64,000 nt of DNA from Oxyruncus cristatus. Lineage: Eukaryota > Chordata > Aves > Passeriformes > Cotingidae. Of this stretch, positions 48,533 through 61,313 are shown in pieces. The notes below the pieces were generated by a model, which worked only from the letters and a program-made list of their open reading frames with translations, was not told where the DNA came from and did no database searches. The position numbers and the translations under genes were made by a program. Location of the stretch: NCBI GenBank assembly GCA_013399855.1, contig VXAY01006797.1, forward strand, positions 806,239 to 870,238. The letters are read 5' to 3'. The first letter of the stretch is position 1, and the number at the start of each line of letters is the position of its first letter.

Positions 48533-51500
48533 GTAAGACTCATTACTGAGGTGTAGATAATTGCTAAGATTTCTAGACTGGAGAGGATGGAAACTTGGAT
48601 TTGATCATACTCACAAGCAGAGTAATGGCAGAAGATGTAATTATTGAGGATACCAGGACACTTGCAGGCTATCATCAAAGTGTGTGATATGTGACATATG
48701 TCTTCATATCTGAGATGCATGTTCCGGAGATGCTTTGGTAACAAAAGTCCAAGAAAAAGCAGCAGTAATGCTATTGGAAGAATGGGGGTGAGCTGGGAAA
48801 GGAACTTGGAAGCATTTATGTTACAGAACATTACTCTCTGGGATGACCTGAAGAGGTGCTCAGTGCTGAATACTGATGAAAAACTCTCAGGTGGCAAAGA
48901 GCGATTTAGGCATTGGTGATCCTAAGACATATGAGTTAAGGTATCCCAAGTTCAGATGAGTGCTGAAGTAAATTCATTTAATTACAGTATTGGAGTTAGA
49001 TGACTAAGTCCTTTGTCACATCTGCCTTTTATTTTGCTGTATCTCAGTTTCCTTATCAGGGCAGAACTTACCATCATAAATGACATGCCAGAAGTCCTGG
49101 ATACTTGTTTTGCAAGGCGAGATTGTAAACGGAAGGAATCTTAACTGCTCCTTATTCTGTTTCATACATACGTGCCTATAAGAACAGGAATGCAGATGGT
49201 AAATCAGTTGTGATAAACCTCATTTAGCATAGACCACATGCCAAAGTCATGCTTTCCATGACAGTATTGTAAAAGGACAGTAAACTAATGTGACTAAGAG
49301 AGAATCAAATTCCACAATATTCTGTATCCAGTGCTTATATTTACAGGAGTTCCTGCTTTGGTGTCAAGGTTTTCTATTAATTGTTGGTTTATGCTGTTTA
49401 TGTTAGAAAAATTGCATAAGAAAATGTGATTTAACAGAGTTTCAGTTAACAGAGCTATTTCTCCAGGTCAGTGGTAGGACATTCACCTTAAAAAAAAAAA
49501 ACTGGAATGGGCAGTTCAACCTCCAGCAGTGACTTTTCCCCATAATGAATTAATTGTGTGTGTGAACTATGATCCAGAGGGCAGGTGGGTGACCTCTGCA
49601 CACTGATTAGTAGCCTCTCTCTGGCCCGTAACCAAAAAAGAAAAAAAAAAATTGCATTGATGGCTAACATGTGGTCTTGCCTCATAGCCCCCTGTATATG
49701 ACTGCAAAGAAATTTAAAAGATGCAGAGTAGGATCCATCATTTGGATTAGATCAGATCCTAATTCAGTGGGATTAAGTTATGTATTTCACTGTTGGGAGT
49801 GTTTTAGATGGAAGTTGGTAATATGTGGGTGTTAGTGCTGTATTAAACAGGAAATCTTGGCTAACTGGATTTTTTATTGACTCAGGGATACTACAAAATG
49901 CAAAAGGAATAATGTCTCAGGCTGATACATGGGGCTTGTTACTTTGCATGTTATAGTTTCTGGATATTTGTCCACCATCAGAAATACATACAATCTGGTC
50001 AGGCTGGCAGTCTCTGGGGAGATTTGGAAAGGTTGTAGCAAGAACATTCATATTAATATTCTTATCATTAATAGAACACTGCATTGCATATGATTTGCCA
50101 TTACTGTGCCAGACATCAGAAATTATAGCTCCAACATACAATCAAAGTTGCTCAAATGAGCCTAAAAAGTTCCTTTAGAAGTTGAGCTCTGCATGCTGGC
50201 ATCAGTCACTTCACTCGCTGGATGTGTGCTAAGAAGCTGAAACTACAGACTTCCATTTCTGGATCCAGTCAGGGATTTCTTTACCTCTCGGGTTACTTGA
50301 CTCTTAGTACTGTGGTCCTGTGGGCTCAAACATTTTTCCATAAATCTCAGCTTCAGTGCATTTTTTTTTTTAGTGGGATTTTCTTTGGTAGTTTAACATC
50401 AGCCAAACTCCTACATATCTCTTTCCTAGTTTAGCATTAGCTGCCAGCTCTCAAAGGCTGTACATCTAGTCAATTTTTCATCAGATACACAAAGGACAGA
50501 AGTTTCTAATAATAGGATGTGTTCCAAATCACCCAAAATATCACTTGTTTTTCTGTAATCCTGCATGACTCACAATGCTGTTGTTTCATAATCGTTGTTG
50601 TGACATTTGCAGTAAGTGTTGTGCTCATATCTGAGTGGGTGGATAGCTGCGGTTTTCATGGCAGCAAATAAAACACTTTTTGCTGAGGGATAACAGGTTA
50701 CTATGACAGAGGCATTTACCAGTAAAACATGAGTCAATACCATAAATGATTACACTCTAGTGCATGGACAGAATTAGAGCATTATCAGTAATGAAACAAA
50801 TTTTACAAGTATTTTTACCACATCGATTGAAATAGCGAGACTTTTAAGTCATTTACCCTTTGGAACAGACAGTCTGGTGGGTAGACATTTACAGCTTTTT
50901 GAATGAACAAAGGTGCACTGCAAATGCTGCAGTTTTGCAGATAATCTTTTACTATCACAGTTCCCTTAATGGTACTTTCAGTGCCATTTGTTAAAACAGT
51001 GGTCTCACTATATGAAACTTAAAAGTTAAACTCGGGATTTTAATTGCACCTTATAAATAAAATCGTGTTTTTATTAGGCCCAGATGTCTCCAGTATCATC
51101 AAGGTTCACCGCAGTAGCTATTTGTCTGCTGTAGCATGCCGTACACTTTCAGGTCACCTGCTGTGCTGGGGCTAAATCTTACTTGCCTGAGAAATGCAAG
51201 CAGGACTGAGCCCCTGCACAGCATGTCCCTTGAGTTCAGAGGGACAACCTGCTTTAGTCATGTAAAATGATTAATTTTAGGCATTTGCAGCCTGGTCAAA
51301 AGCCATTGAAGGAAATGGAAAGTTTCCAATTGGTGTAGGCAGGCTTCAGATCAATTTCTTTCATTTGTGCTCCTGAGAGCAGTATTTCCTAGAATATCCC
51401 TTGATTAAACGGGAAACATGAATTACATGTATTGCAGATAAACACATACTTGTTTTGGGCAACCTGATAGCCCTAAGCATTTAATACTCGGCTCATTGAG

Positions 51501-54270
51501 GTGATCTTTGTAAGGGGCTAGTGGAAAAATGTGTAGGTTTCCAACTAGCTGATGAGGTTTGCATCAAGTGTGTGTGAAGAGAGTCTAATTAATTTTTTGA
51601 AAAATCATCCCAAAAGCCTCAAGAGATACAAGGGTAAGTAACTGTGAATACTGAAAGCTATGACAACCTTACTGTAGCTCCACAGCTGAGAAGTATTAAA
51701 GCCAAATCATTCTGTCTTTTCCTCATAATCCATACATGTTCATATTACCATGCACACGTAGGTGTTCCTGCTTCTCAGCAGGTCCCGGTAGCACAACCAA
51801 AGTACGGTTGCTCGTCATGGTTACTTGCTGATCGTTGTGCACTGTTACATTTAGTTCTTGTCCTCTGTTTTAAGAAAGAGGATAACTGTTGATGGGCTGT
51901 TGTAAGCATCGGGAAGCAGGATCAATGGACCAATGAGTAAGTATTATAGAGGAGAAAGTAGGGCAAGTCGCTCTTCGGGGTGATTTAGGTCCTAATCCAA
52001 ACCACCATGTCTGCATGTAGGACAAGGACTGGCTTAGCCATTGTTCTGCCAAATGACACTGCTGGCATCTCCAGCTTTGCCACCACTGGAAGGTATTGTT
52101 GACCGTGTATAAAGAGAAGCTGTACCTGGAGTCATGTATTTCTGCCTCCAGGGGACCCTGCTTGAGCAGGATGGTTGGATTAGATGATATCCAGTGGTCC
52201 CTTCCAACCTTACCCATTCTGGGATTCTGTGATATAGAGAATCCCAATCTATGAAGGTGGACTACTCCATTTACTCTACAAGAAGAGGTTTAAGTGATGC
52301 TTAGGCTAATATTACCTGAAAATACTTTTAAAAAATCAGTCACTTACTAAAATATAAATGACGTGTTATTAATGGTATTAGAAATTAGATGGAAATGCTT
52401 TTACTAATAAATTCCTGTTTTCAGCTTTAAACTCCCATAACATGATTGATTCTGCCTGATGAAACAATCATGCCTGACCTTAGTGTGGGAGTGTGTTTTA
52501 CTGCTATGCACCCTGCCACTGTTGCATTTACTAATTCTAATCTTAGAAGGTAATAGTGGCATACCAAAAACCAAAAATGAAACATATATCTTAGACATGC
52601 CTTTGTATAGATGCTGCAATTGCTATAAATTTGATTATATTCTAGGAGGCACATTAGAGCTGCTGCAGTGTCCTTTTTCCATCAAATCTTTTTAGACTCC
52701 CTCCATTATATCTCCATAGTCTTGACATATTTGAATTTACTCGTGGTCAAAGGTGGATGTTATCAAGGCAAGTCACTGTTAGTTAGGAATTAATGTAATA
52801 TACAAGTGGAGCTTCTTTGTTTCCTATGCTATCTGTTGATATTCCCTAGGTACCAAAAGAAAATTACAGAGATAGACTTCTACTGTTATTGTCTCAGTGA
52901 TAGGTCGTATCTCCAAACAAACTTATGAGGAAGGTTATGTTTTGGAATAACATCCTGTGTTTTTGTGCTTAACCACTTTTCATTGATGGTCTGAAGTTGC
53001 ATTGTATTAACACAAAGTATTTTACAGAGTTAATTGATATTCCAGGTTTGTCCAGGGGAAAATCTGCAGCTCCCCACAACATGCTTGACAAGTTATTATA
53101 TTTACTTTAGTCAAAGCCCGAGTGTGCAGTATCCCTCTTGGAGGTGGTCTATTATTGGAGTCCCATATGCTTTTTGTTTGGGAAGAAAGCAGTCACTGTG
53201 TCATACTGTTACACAGGGTATTCTTTTTCAAGGATGTTGTTCCCTTGGGGACCATATCATGCCAGAGTTCCTAAGTCTAATAAGACCTTTGTAGCTCTTA
53301 TTGTGTTAAAGTTCTGGGAGGGAAGCAAGAGTTAAACAGAAAATATAATTCAAGCAACTCTACTAGACCACATGTTGAAAAACATCACTCTTCAAGCAGA
53401 AAGGCAAAGGCTTCAAAAAAATTCCAGTTGTGGTAATCTAACTTTTTATGTTTCTTCCCAGTTAATCTATGGAAAGACAAAGGGTGATCCTTGTACAATG
53501 ATTGGTTTTATTTGACAGTAATCAAAAATATATCAGCAGTTCCATGTCCTTGAAAATTATATCACAGGGCTTCAAAAGAAGTTTTAAAGATTTTAACTTG
53601 AACAGAATTAGGACAGCTATGAGGACTATCCCATCATCAGGGAATGATAGGGCACTGTTTTTTTATATATGCAGAGAGAGAGAGACAGCACATCATTTTA
53701 AATGGCAGATGTGTCATCTGCCTTACTTTCTACCCAAAATTTCCATGTTAAGGGAGGTAAATCTTGTACCTGAAACATCCCCATCTGGCTAAAAAAAAAA
53801 AGAAATGGACTAGTTAGAAATAATTTTACAACAAAAATATAATAACCAGGGTAAAGGTCTAATACATCCACACTCGTGACACCTTTGATTCAGCTAGATA
53901 TACTCCTTAATTCACTGGCTAAATTCCCACTGAGTTTCTAGTAGTGGAAGTCCAGTTGATGAGAAGAACTGATGTTGAACTGATGAGAAGCTGATGAGAT
54001 GGTCTAGAAATCGTCAAGATTTCAGTTTTTCATGGAAAATTGATTTATTAACCAAGGAATAATCCCAGACATATATCTGTTGTTTTCTTAAGAACAGAAC
54101 TATCAACAGCTTTTTTACAGGGACAGTAATTTTTCTTATCTGGAACTCCATTGGGATGCAAAACAGTGAATGATACATAACTGGCTTTCAGTGTATCAGG
54201 ATATGAGGATAAAATAATAAAGATAAAAAGCTTGGAGATTTACTTTTGTTGTTTTTCCCATTTATTCCAG
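48533..54270 (+). other. HDAC9: HDAC9 intron 8
   Basis: Donor gtaaga, acceptor attccag. It contains the CR1 fragment at 52136-52232 and A-rich runs near 49490. The rest shows no recognisable gene. Confidence 0.85.
52136..52232 (+). mobile_element. CR1 LINE 3' end, truncated
   Basis: gaccctgcttgagcagg, then ggttggattagatgat, tggtcccttccaacctta and the terminal gattctgtgat match the conserved 3' UTR of avian CR1 retrotransposons. Only the last 100 bp or so is recognisable, typical of strongly 5'-truncated CR1 copies. It may extend upstream to about 52080. It has the same orientation as HDAC9. Confidence 0.88.
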
Positions 54271-54393
54271 CATCTGGTTTCCCAGCAATGCTTTTTGATA
54301 CAGGATGAATCAGTGAACTTGTTGAGTCTGTACACATCCCCTTCTTTGCCCAACATTACCTTGGGACTTCCAGCAATACAACCTCAAATCAGT
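54271..54393 (+). CDS. HDAC9: HDAC9 exon 9: conserved [15 protein letters not shown] block
   Basis: The acceptor is tttccca tttattccag|catctg and the donor is atcagt|gtaagt. The exon is phase 0 at both ends and has exactly 41 codons (301-341), so it can be included or skipped in frame. It begins [18 protein letters not shown] and continues [16 protein letters not shown], the most conserved linear motif of this region in class IIa HDACs, then AIQPQIS. The part before it differs from human (RILIHEDSMNLL), including a Cys-Phe pair in place of Arg-Ile, while the [15 protein letters not shown] core is unchanged. Confidence 0.96.
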
Positions 54394-56766
54394 GTAAGTG
54401 ACCAGCCTCAAGCCTTCCTATATAATTTTGCTTCCAGAAAACCTACTTTCTGATAATTCTCTTTATTTTTAGCATTTTGGAACATAAACAGTTCAGAGTA
54501 GGAACCAGACATCTCTATGCATTGGGCAACATCTGGATAATTAAGGGCACAACTTGAAAGCAATAATCATTCTTAATCCCACGTAAACAAGTGGCAGTGT
54601 GGATCTTACCTAAGTATGGGCCGTATGCATTGCATTTATGTAAGATAACAGATTTCAGATGTGGCATGAAGTATATCAAGAGATTATTTAGTAAAAAAGT
54701 TCAAACTATATGATCATCTCCACCAGATAAATTACAGCACCTGTAACTTCTTACGAGATTCCAGTAGTGACCTAAACTGGGCTGGAGCATAGTAGGGGAA
54801 GAATCTAGTATTCCTGCAGCTGGGTTTGTATTTGAGGGGTATGCTATCAATCAGGCAAATAAAATTGGTGAGAAGTGAACAATGCTTAATATTTTAATGA
54901 CAAGTTATATTCACATCCCTTTATTCGGTCTGCAGCAATGACCTTTCTTTAGAGATAAATCTTAAATTAATATGCAAAATGTATGAAAACACAGATATGG
55001 TTTGTATGGAAATCCATGCACATGGATAAGGATCTTTAGATCTAAACCAAGTTACAGTAACCTGGAGGTGAAATTTGAGGCTCAGTACTGAAAATTTTGC
55101 TTCTGGTCAAAACTTACCTGCTTTTCAGCAAAAAAAATAAGTAAAAATACTGATATATTGTGGTTCTATTACAACCATGTATTGTGAAGAAATTTTAACA
55201 ATTTAAATTTCTTAGAAGTTACCAATTCCCACTCTACGAAAAAACTAGGGGTTGTAAGCACAGGCTTCCATGGAGGAAAAAAAAATTATATCTATGCAAT
55301 CCACTATGGTTTTTAATAAATGCTACTGAATTCCAGTACTAAACATAGCTTCAAGTCAAGGTTCCATTTCACTTTATGGCTTATTCAATACATTTCCTGT
55401 TCTTAGCAGTAATATATTGCTGAAATCCAACATTTTAATATCAGATACAGATCTTTGTAAAGAAAATTGTGTAAGCCTTAAATCGGTTCTCTGTAAGTCT
55501 TTTATGAGATATTTATAAGCAACTTATTGTTTTTAAGGGATGAAAAAATTGAATTGATCATGAAAAGTAGCGCTTACTTTTTCAGAGGATATCATGAAAA
55601 ATTTCTTAGCTATTTCACAAAATATATAACTAGCTTCAAAGTAATTTTATAACATTAAAATAGAAATGAAAATAGGCTTCATTTGCTCACTCAAATCTTA
55701 CAACCTTTTGAGGTGTCCAACTAGCACAAAATAGTACTTTTGGCATTAGAAAAAACAAAGGGGTTGATTTACACAAGTAATGTTTATTTCTGTTTCTAGA
55801 ATAAGCAGTTGCAAATTGAATGTAAAGTTTACTCTGGTGTTTGTTTTTCAGGGAAGGGTGATAGCAGAGCGTGAAGTAAGCATACACCAAAAAAATATTG
55901 GTGAAAACCTTGGTTTAGAATTTATGAAATTCAGATTATCAGATAAACTGTTTTTACCATGACATACCATAAGTGGTTATCTGAAAGCCTCAACATGTAT
56001 ATTTCAGTTATTATTCTTGCTGTAAAATTTGTTATTCTGCTTTAACTGCAGTTTTAAGATTTTTTTTTTAATAGGCAAAGAGCAAAGAACTATAAAGTAC
56101 ATTCACAATGCGAAGGAAGAAAACTTGAAAAGCTTTAATTCAATAACTGTGTAATTTATAAGGGTACTTTAAAATGCCACACACGTACAACAGCTCTTGA
56201 CAATTCTGTAGATGAGGGTTTAACTGTACAAATTTACTTTGCAAAGGGTAAAACTTACATTTGTGCTGTCCTTCAGGGAGTCAGGGAGTGCTCCAGGAAA
56301 AGTAATAGCTTCCCACTACTACAGGTAATTATTTTGTTTTGCTGATTGGCTTGCTGTGTGATGGAAAGTTATGTGAAAAAACAAACCTTGCCTATTCCAA
56401 ACTCAATGCATACTATTTCCTCTGATCCTGTGTTTCCTGTGCAGAAGGCTGTGGGAAGGTCTGTAGGAATTTTAAGGATAGGTCCTGTCCTTTCATTAAT
56501 AATGTTCTAACTGGTAGTTCCTTATGCTTTGGCTTTTATTACTGATTTTTTTCCAAGTGATTTCATTACAGAGTTTCTCACAGTGTTACATTTAACTGGC
56601 ATGTTCCTCCTCCCTTTTTATCTCACGGTCAAAGTGTAAGATAGGGATGTTAACCTTTTCTTCTGTATGTGTTCATACAGTGTGACATATAACCATCTAA
56701 TCAAGCAGATGGCATAAACATCCAGGTCTCTGAAAAGCAGTTACCAATGCTGTTCTTCTTTGACAG
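54394..56766 (+). other. HDAC9: HDAC9 intron 9
   Basis: Donor gtaagt (consensus), acceptor tttgacag. AT-rich, no recognisable gene or mobile element. Confidence 0.85.
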
Positions 56767-56977
56767 GCTTCGTCATCATTCAAAGAAAAGCAGAAAGGGG
56801 AGACCCCATCACTCAGACAAGGAGTGGCCTTGGCTGGACAGTATGGAGGAAACATTCCTCCGTCGTCTACTCATCCTCACATTGCTTTGGAGGGAAAGCC
56901 AAATAGCAGCCACCAAGCTCTCCTGCAGCATCTGTTACTGAAAGAACAAATGAGACAGCAAAAACTTCTTGTGACTG
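56767..56977 (+). CDS. HDAC9: HDAC9 exon 10: GQYGG linker and [19 protein letters not shown] helix
   Basis: The acceptor is gttcttctttgacag|gcttcg and the donor is gtgactg|gtaatg. The exon starts in phase 0 and ends in phase 1 (Gly-412 split), 211 nt. It encodes [20 protein letters not shown], then [17 protein letters not shown], and ends in the strongly conserved helix [20 protein letters not shown]. One residue is missing relative to human (KPNSS versus KPPNSS), which partly explains why the downstream phosphoserine falls at 449 rather than human 451. No frameshift or stop is present. Confidence 0.97.
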
Positions 56978-57385
56978 GTAATGATCAAAGCTTCAACAAT
57001 ACTACATTAAGATGTTTTTAATGACTCTTGTATTCAGTTTAAACTAAATGTAGTTATACAGATACCATACATCCTAACCATTGGAAAAAGTGGAAGGGTA
57101 AAAGAGAAAAGGACAGTATCTGTTTTCTCTTTTAGTGATTCTATCCCAGTCTTTTAGCCTGAAAGAATCAGTGATTACAAAAAAGAGAAAATAATTACTT
57201 CATCACATTCTTTTCCAGCAGCTGAACTTCCCAGCATGGCAAGGCACGTGGTACACATCCCACTGAATCAGTGCTAATGCAGAGTTCCTCAATATACACC
57301 CCTCTTCTCACTGAAAGCTTTCTCTTCTAATAGAACTATTAGTTTGTTGTTTTTCACAGGGGACTGAAATGTCCCTGTTTTGCAG
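56978..57385 (+). other. HDAC9: HDAC9 intron 10 (408 bp)
   Basis: Donor gtaatg, acceptor ttttgcag. The shortest intron in the window; nothing else seen in it. Confidence 0.9.
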
Positions 57386-57603
57386 GAGCGGTTCCTCTTC
57401 ATCCACAGTCTCCTTTAGCAGCAAAGGAGAGAGTCTCACCTGGCATAAGAGCTGCCCACAAACTGCCTCGTCACAGGCCACTGAATAGAACGCAGTCAGC
57501 TCCTCTTCCTCAGAGTACTTTGGCTCAGCTGGTCATCCAGCAGCAACATCAGCAGTTTTTGGAGAAACAGAAACAATACCAGCAGCAGATCCACATGAAT
57601 AAG
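57386..57603 (+). CDS. HDAC9: HDAC9 exon 11: second 14-3-3 site and second Gln-rich segment
   Basis: The acceptor is ccctgttttgcag|gagcgg and the donor is atgaataag|gtgagt. The exon completes Gly-412 and adds 72 codons, ending in phase 0 at about residue 484. It encodes [20 protein letters not shown], then [20 protein letters not shown], then a Gln-rich helix ([17 protein letters not shown]) ending IHMNK. RTQSAP is the second conserved 14-3-3 phosphosite (Ser-449 here, human Ser-451). Human continues with LLSKSIEQLK in the next exon, which I cannot find in the remaining 6.4 kb, so this is the last coding exon visible. Confidence 0.97.
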
Positions 57604-57929
57604 GTGAGTTCCCAAAGTAAAGAATTTCCAACTAACTTAAAGGTTGAAAACTAATAAGGAAGTTTAGTTATTGGTGCCATGTGGTCATGGACAGCAGAGA
57701 GGTTCTTGCACGACTATCTTGTTTGGTTTTGCATAGTTGATATATATATTTGTATAGAACTTAATTTTCAGCTTCTGAAATAGACTACAATTCAACAAAA
57801 TAGGGTACAAAGCAGCTTACAATTTTACATTACAGGTGTTTTCCTGTTGAATGGTAAATAATGCCTTAAAGATTACTAAATTTCTCTCCAACTATTTTGT
57901 GTGTACTTTTGAGCTTCAGCAGTCATTTC

Positions 57930-58160
57930 CATTCAGCTGCTTTTGAATTGTATTAAAACCTTTCTCATTGTGGACTAGTATGTGGCGTAAATGGCTAACT
58001 CATTTGAATTCAATCAGCTGATTAAATTTATCATTTCTATGTGAGAAACTCACTAAATATCTGGAGAAATTTTTAATCAGCATTTACCAAACTGACTTTT
58101 TATCTGTGAGTCAATTAGTAACATGAAATCTTGTTATCTGGCCGTATAAGGAGAAAGAGA
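57930..58160. promoter_or_regulatory. Candidate conserved noncoding element (inferred)
   Basis: A non-repetitive AT-rich segment just downstream of exon 11, with gaattcaatcagctgattaa (an inverted-repeat-like core), tttaatcag, gtcaattagtaac and similar sites, and no coding frame. Pattern-based call. Confidence 0.25.
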
Positions 58161-61100
58161 AGAATGTGCTGTTGCCAACATCTGATAGAGAGTTGAATCA
58201 TGCAGCACATGATTGCCTGTACAGTAACACCTTATTCTGAGCAGGGGCAGGGGGAAGAGGAAAAGGGACCATCCATTGTTAAACAAAGAGCAGCAGAATC
58301 TAAATAGATTTATAAGGAACTAATGCTTCTACAACAAATATAATGCTCTAAAATTAGGATATACAAGTAACTAAATGTTCTTATTTTGAGAACATTTTTC
58401 TGTATTTACTGCATAGCTTTCCGAAAGTTGTTTGCTGAAGCTCCTGTAGTATTTTGAAGATACTAATCATGCATCTTTAGTTGTCTTCTTTTGTTTGAGT
58501 ATTACTCAATAACTCTATTTAAGAGGCAATGGCAAAGGAGATGAAAAGCGGACGTTCAGCCCTTGTACCTAAGGAAAAAAAAAAATCAATCCACCTTACT
58601 GGGTGCATTTCCCAGGGGTTACTGATTCTTTGGAATCTACTAAGAATTCCCAACAAAATTAGAAACAAACCTAGAGTTTAAGTACATAGTTTGTACAGTG
58701 GTTTGGTTATTAAATCTTGTCTTAATTAGGAAAAATGAAGACCAGAAAACTTCAAAGTTCAGAGCTGATCCTTCCATGTTAACCCCTCTCAGCTTGGGTG
58801 TTTTGATTACTCAACTAGGACTCCAGTTGGCTTTTCTTTGAGTATGCATTCCATATGTTTAATCAAGATGGCATATGTATATCTTGTAGCCTCAGGTTTT
58901 GAAAATATTTCACCTTCCCTCAATAGTTTGAAAAGAAAAGAATTTTTAACGGGTAAAGTACTGAGTCTTTGTACTACAAACCCATCAGTTCATGCACTCC
59001 TCTCAAAGCAAAGAGCCCCACTGACGTGTTTTTGTTAGATAATATGCTTATTGTTATAAATTCCACGATAGCATTTGGGGTATGTGCTGTGACATATATG
59101 CACATTTGTCCCCAATGTGAAAATTAAACTCGAGGCACATAAACATATTTTTCTAGTAACATAGGACTAGGAATGCATTGAACCTCACAAGACCTAGACT
59201 ATATAAGGAGGTAAAAAGGCTTGAGTTGGTTGGGATAATGCTTGTTTCACTAACATTTTTTTTGCTGAGTTAAACTACAATGAAAATACACAGTAATGAG
59301 AATAATTTCCTCTCATACTTGAAATACATTTTTCATCACAAAGAACCGTGTGAGAATGAGAGACAAAATAAAATTCTTTCTTTTAAAATCAGGTGAACCT
59401 AGCTTTCATTCTGTTCAATATTGGCTATACACATCTACAGATAGTAAAACTTAGTTTATCCTAGGGCCTTTCTCTACCTTGAACTTCTGTAAGCTACTTT
59501 TGTCCCAATAACTTCTCAGTCTCCTTTACCCCTACTCCCAAAGCAGTCAGCCTTCTTCAGGAGCACAGTAATTCATCAGAGCAGCCAATACCTGATGAGG
59601 AATGAGCTCACGTAGCAGCCACAGAAGCAGTGAGTTATCTGAGGATGCGTGTGGTTTATCAGACATTACAGTTTGCAGCATCTGGGTTCTTCTTCATTCT
59701 CTGAAGAATCCTTTTGGTGAATAGTACTGAAAAATGTCCGTGCTCTAACCATGTAAGTCCTCTGCAAGGACACAGAAAGCCAGGGGGCTTTCTTAAGTAC
59801 TTACAGAACCTGATTTTTGAAAACTGGAATTTGAGGGTATCCCATAGACAAGAGAGTGAAAAAAAGATCAAATAGCGAAGTAGCTTTTATGTATTTAAAG
59901 CTATATTCTTTAACCCTTTAGCTAAAGGTTCAGATTGAACACCTGTGCTTACATAAGGTTTTTGAACTCTGCTAGCATGGTGGAACATACTTTCTTCAGT
60001 ATTAAAACTCTATTCACAGTTGAAGTTATTTGTTCATTACATAATTTGTATGGCTCTACAATCAAACTCTGCAAAGCAGAGTTATAGTTATTTGAAACTT
60101 TAAACAGTAGATATTCTAGATCAGGTAGGAAAACAACCCGATTTCTTCTCATTTCTTAGGACAAGACTGGGCATGTATCAAGTGAAAACATGAACTCATT
60201 ATTTTCTGTTGTTCTGTCCCTTACTCTTCTGTGCATAGACTGTATAATGAAATCTGCAAAGAGGTATAATTTCCTCCTTTTCAGTCATGGAAAATGCAGG
60301 GGGTTTATTTAATAAGGAATACTCAAACATTCTCTTAAAAGTTTGGGTGATAAAGATCAGAACCATTTTAAGCTGACAAGACTATGAAATGCCAGTTGAT
60401 CAAGAGCTTAGAAGAAATTAATATTTTCTTTTTTCTTTTCTATTTCTCTTTCTATTTTTTTTCCTTTGAATGTTTGCCCTGAGCTAAGATGATGTGGCAT
60501 GTATCAGTGCCTGAAAACTGGTTTTGGTCAGATCTTTTTGGTTGACCTATAGGTGAATCTTGTTATAACAACAAAAAGATGGAGAGAACCAGTTTTTCCC
60601 CACCCTATTGTTCTTGTATTTATCTTATATTAAAAAAAAACACATTTACTTTCTTCAAGGAAAAAATACACTTCAACAGCAAGCCAGTGATGATGTGAGG
60701 GGGATAACATGCAAAATCTAACATAGGTCAGAGGTAAAGGATTTGCTTGGATCATTTCCATTCTGAAAAGAAACAAATCATTGCCAAAAGGTGTGCCTCT
60801 GTTGTTCATAACAAAGACAAGCTCCCCTATGGATTATTTCTGGTCAGCTCTCAGATGCCAGGCTTTTGATGCGGGAAATGGTATACATCTCCACTGAAGT
60901 CTGGCATGTATACCTGTGGGATCTAGTACACTGACCTTCTGAAAACATTCTGCAAATGTTGACATCCCATCCAAAAGTAGGTAAAAACCCTTGTCCCAGA
61001 ATTAGTAATGAATGTCAAGTAACCTGAACTCAGCTTGTCTTAGGGAAGATCGGCTTTGCCATTGTCAGCTTTAATATAGTTCTGCCCAAATGACAGCTTA

Positions 61101-61294
61101 TTTCCTCATAACACCCTTTGATCACTATTGCAAATCTTCATACTGCTCAATAAAGGGAGTTCAAAGTCCAAAACTCCCAATTAAAAATAGTGCAGTTGGG
61201 TACCAGAAGACCACTACCACCATAAAAAGACTTAAAATCTTGGTATTATTTGTGTATATCTGTATCGAGAAAGCTTTGGCCCTGCCACTAGCAG

Positions 61295-61313
61295 AAAAAA
61301 AAAAAAAAAAAAA
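61295..61313. repeat. Poly-A tract (19 A)
   Basis: Uninterrupted A run with no recognised retroposon body upstream. Confidence 0.9.

Larger units (their letters stand above)
26394..57603 (+). other. HDAC9: HDAC9 gene, partial: nine internal coding exons (human-style exons 3-11)
   Basis: The nine exons splice into one continuous frame of 1430 nt (short acceptor form of the second exon), about 477 residues, matching the N-terminal regulatory half of HDAC9/MITR from VDVKSE to IHMNK. Class IIa HDACs are signal-responsive corepressors. They bind MEF2 in the nucleus and leave for the cytoplasm when kinases create 14-3-3 sites. Seen here: a CtBP motif, Gln-rich coiled coil, MEF2 helix, basic NLS and two RxxS-type serines. 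Not seen: the first coding exon (MHSMISS in human), any promoter or UTR, and the catalytic half. HDAC4 and HDAC5 are less likely because the local sequence ([29 protein letters not shown]) is HDAC9-type. Exon numbering follows the human gene with a noncoding exon 1. Confidence 0.96.
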
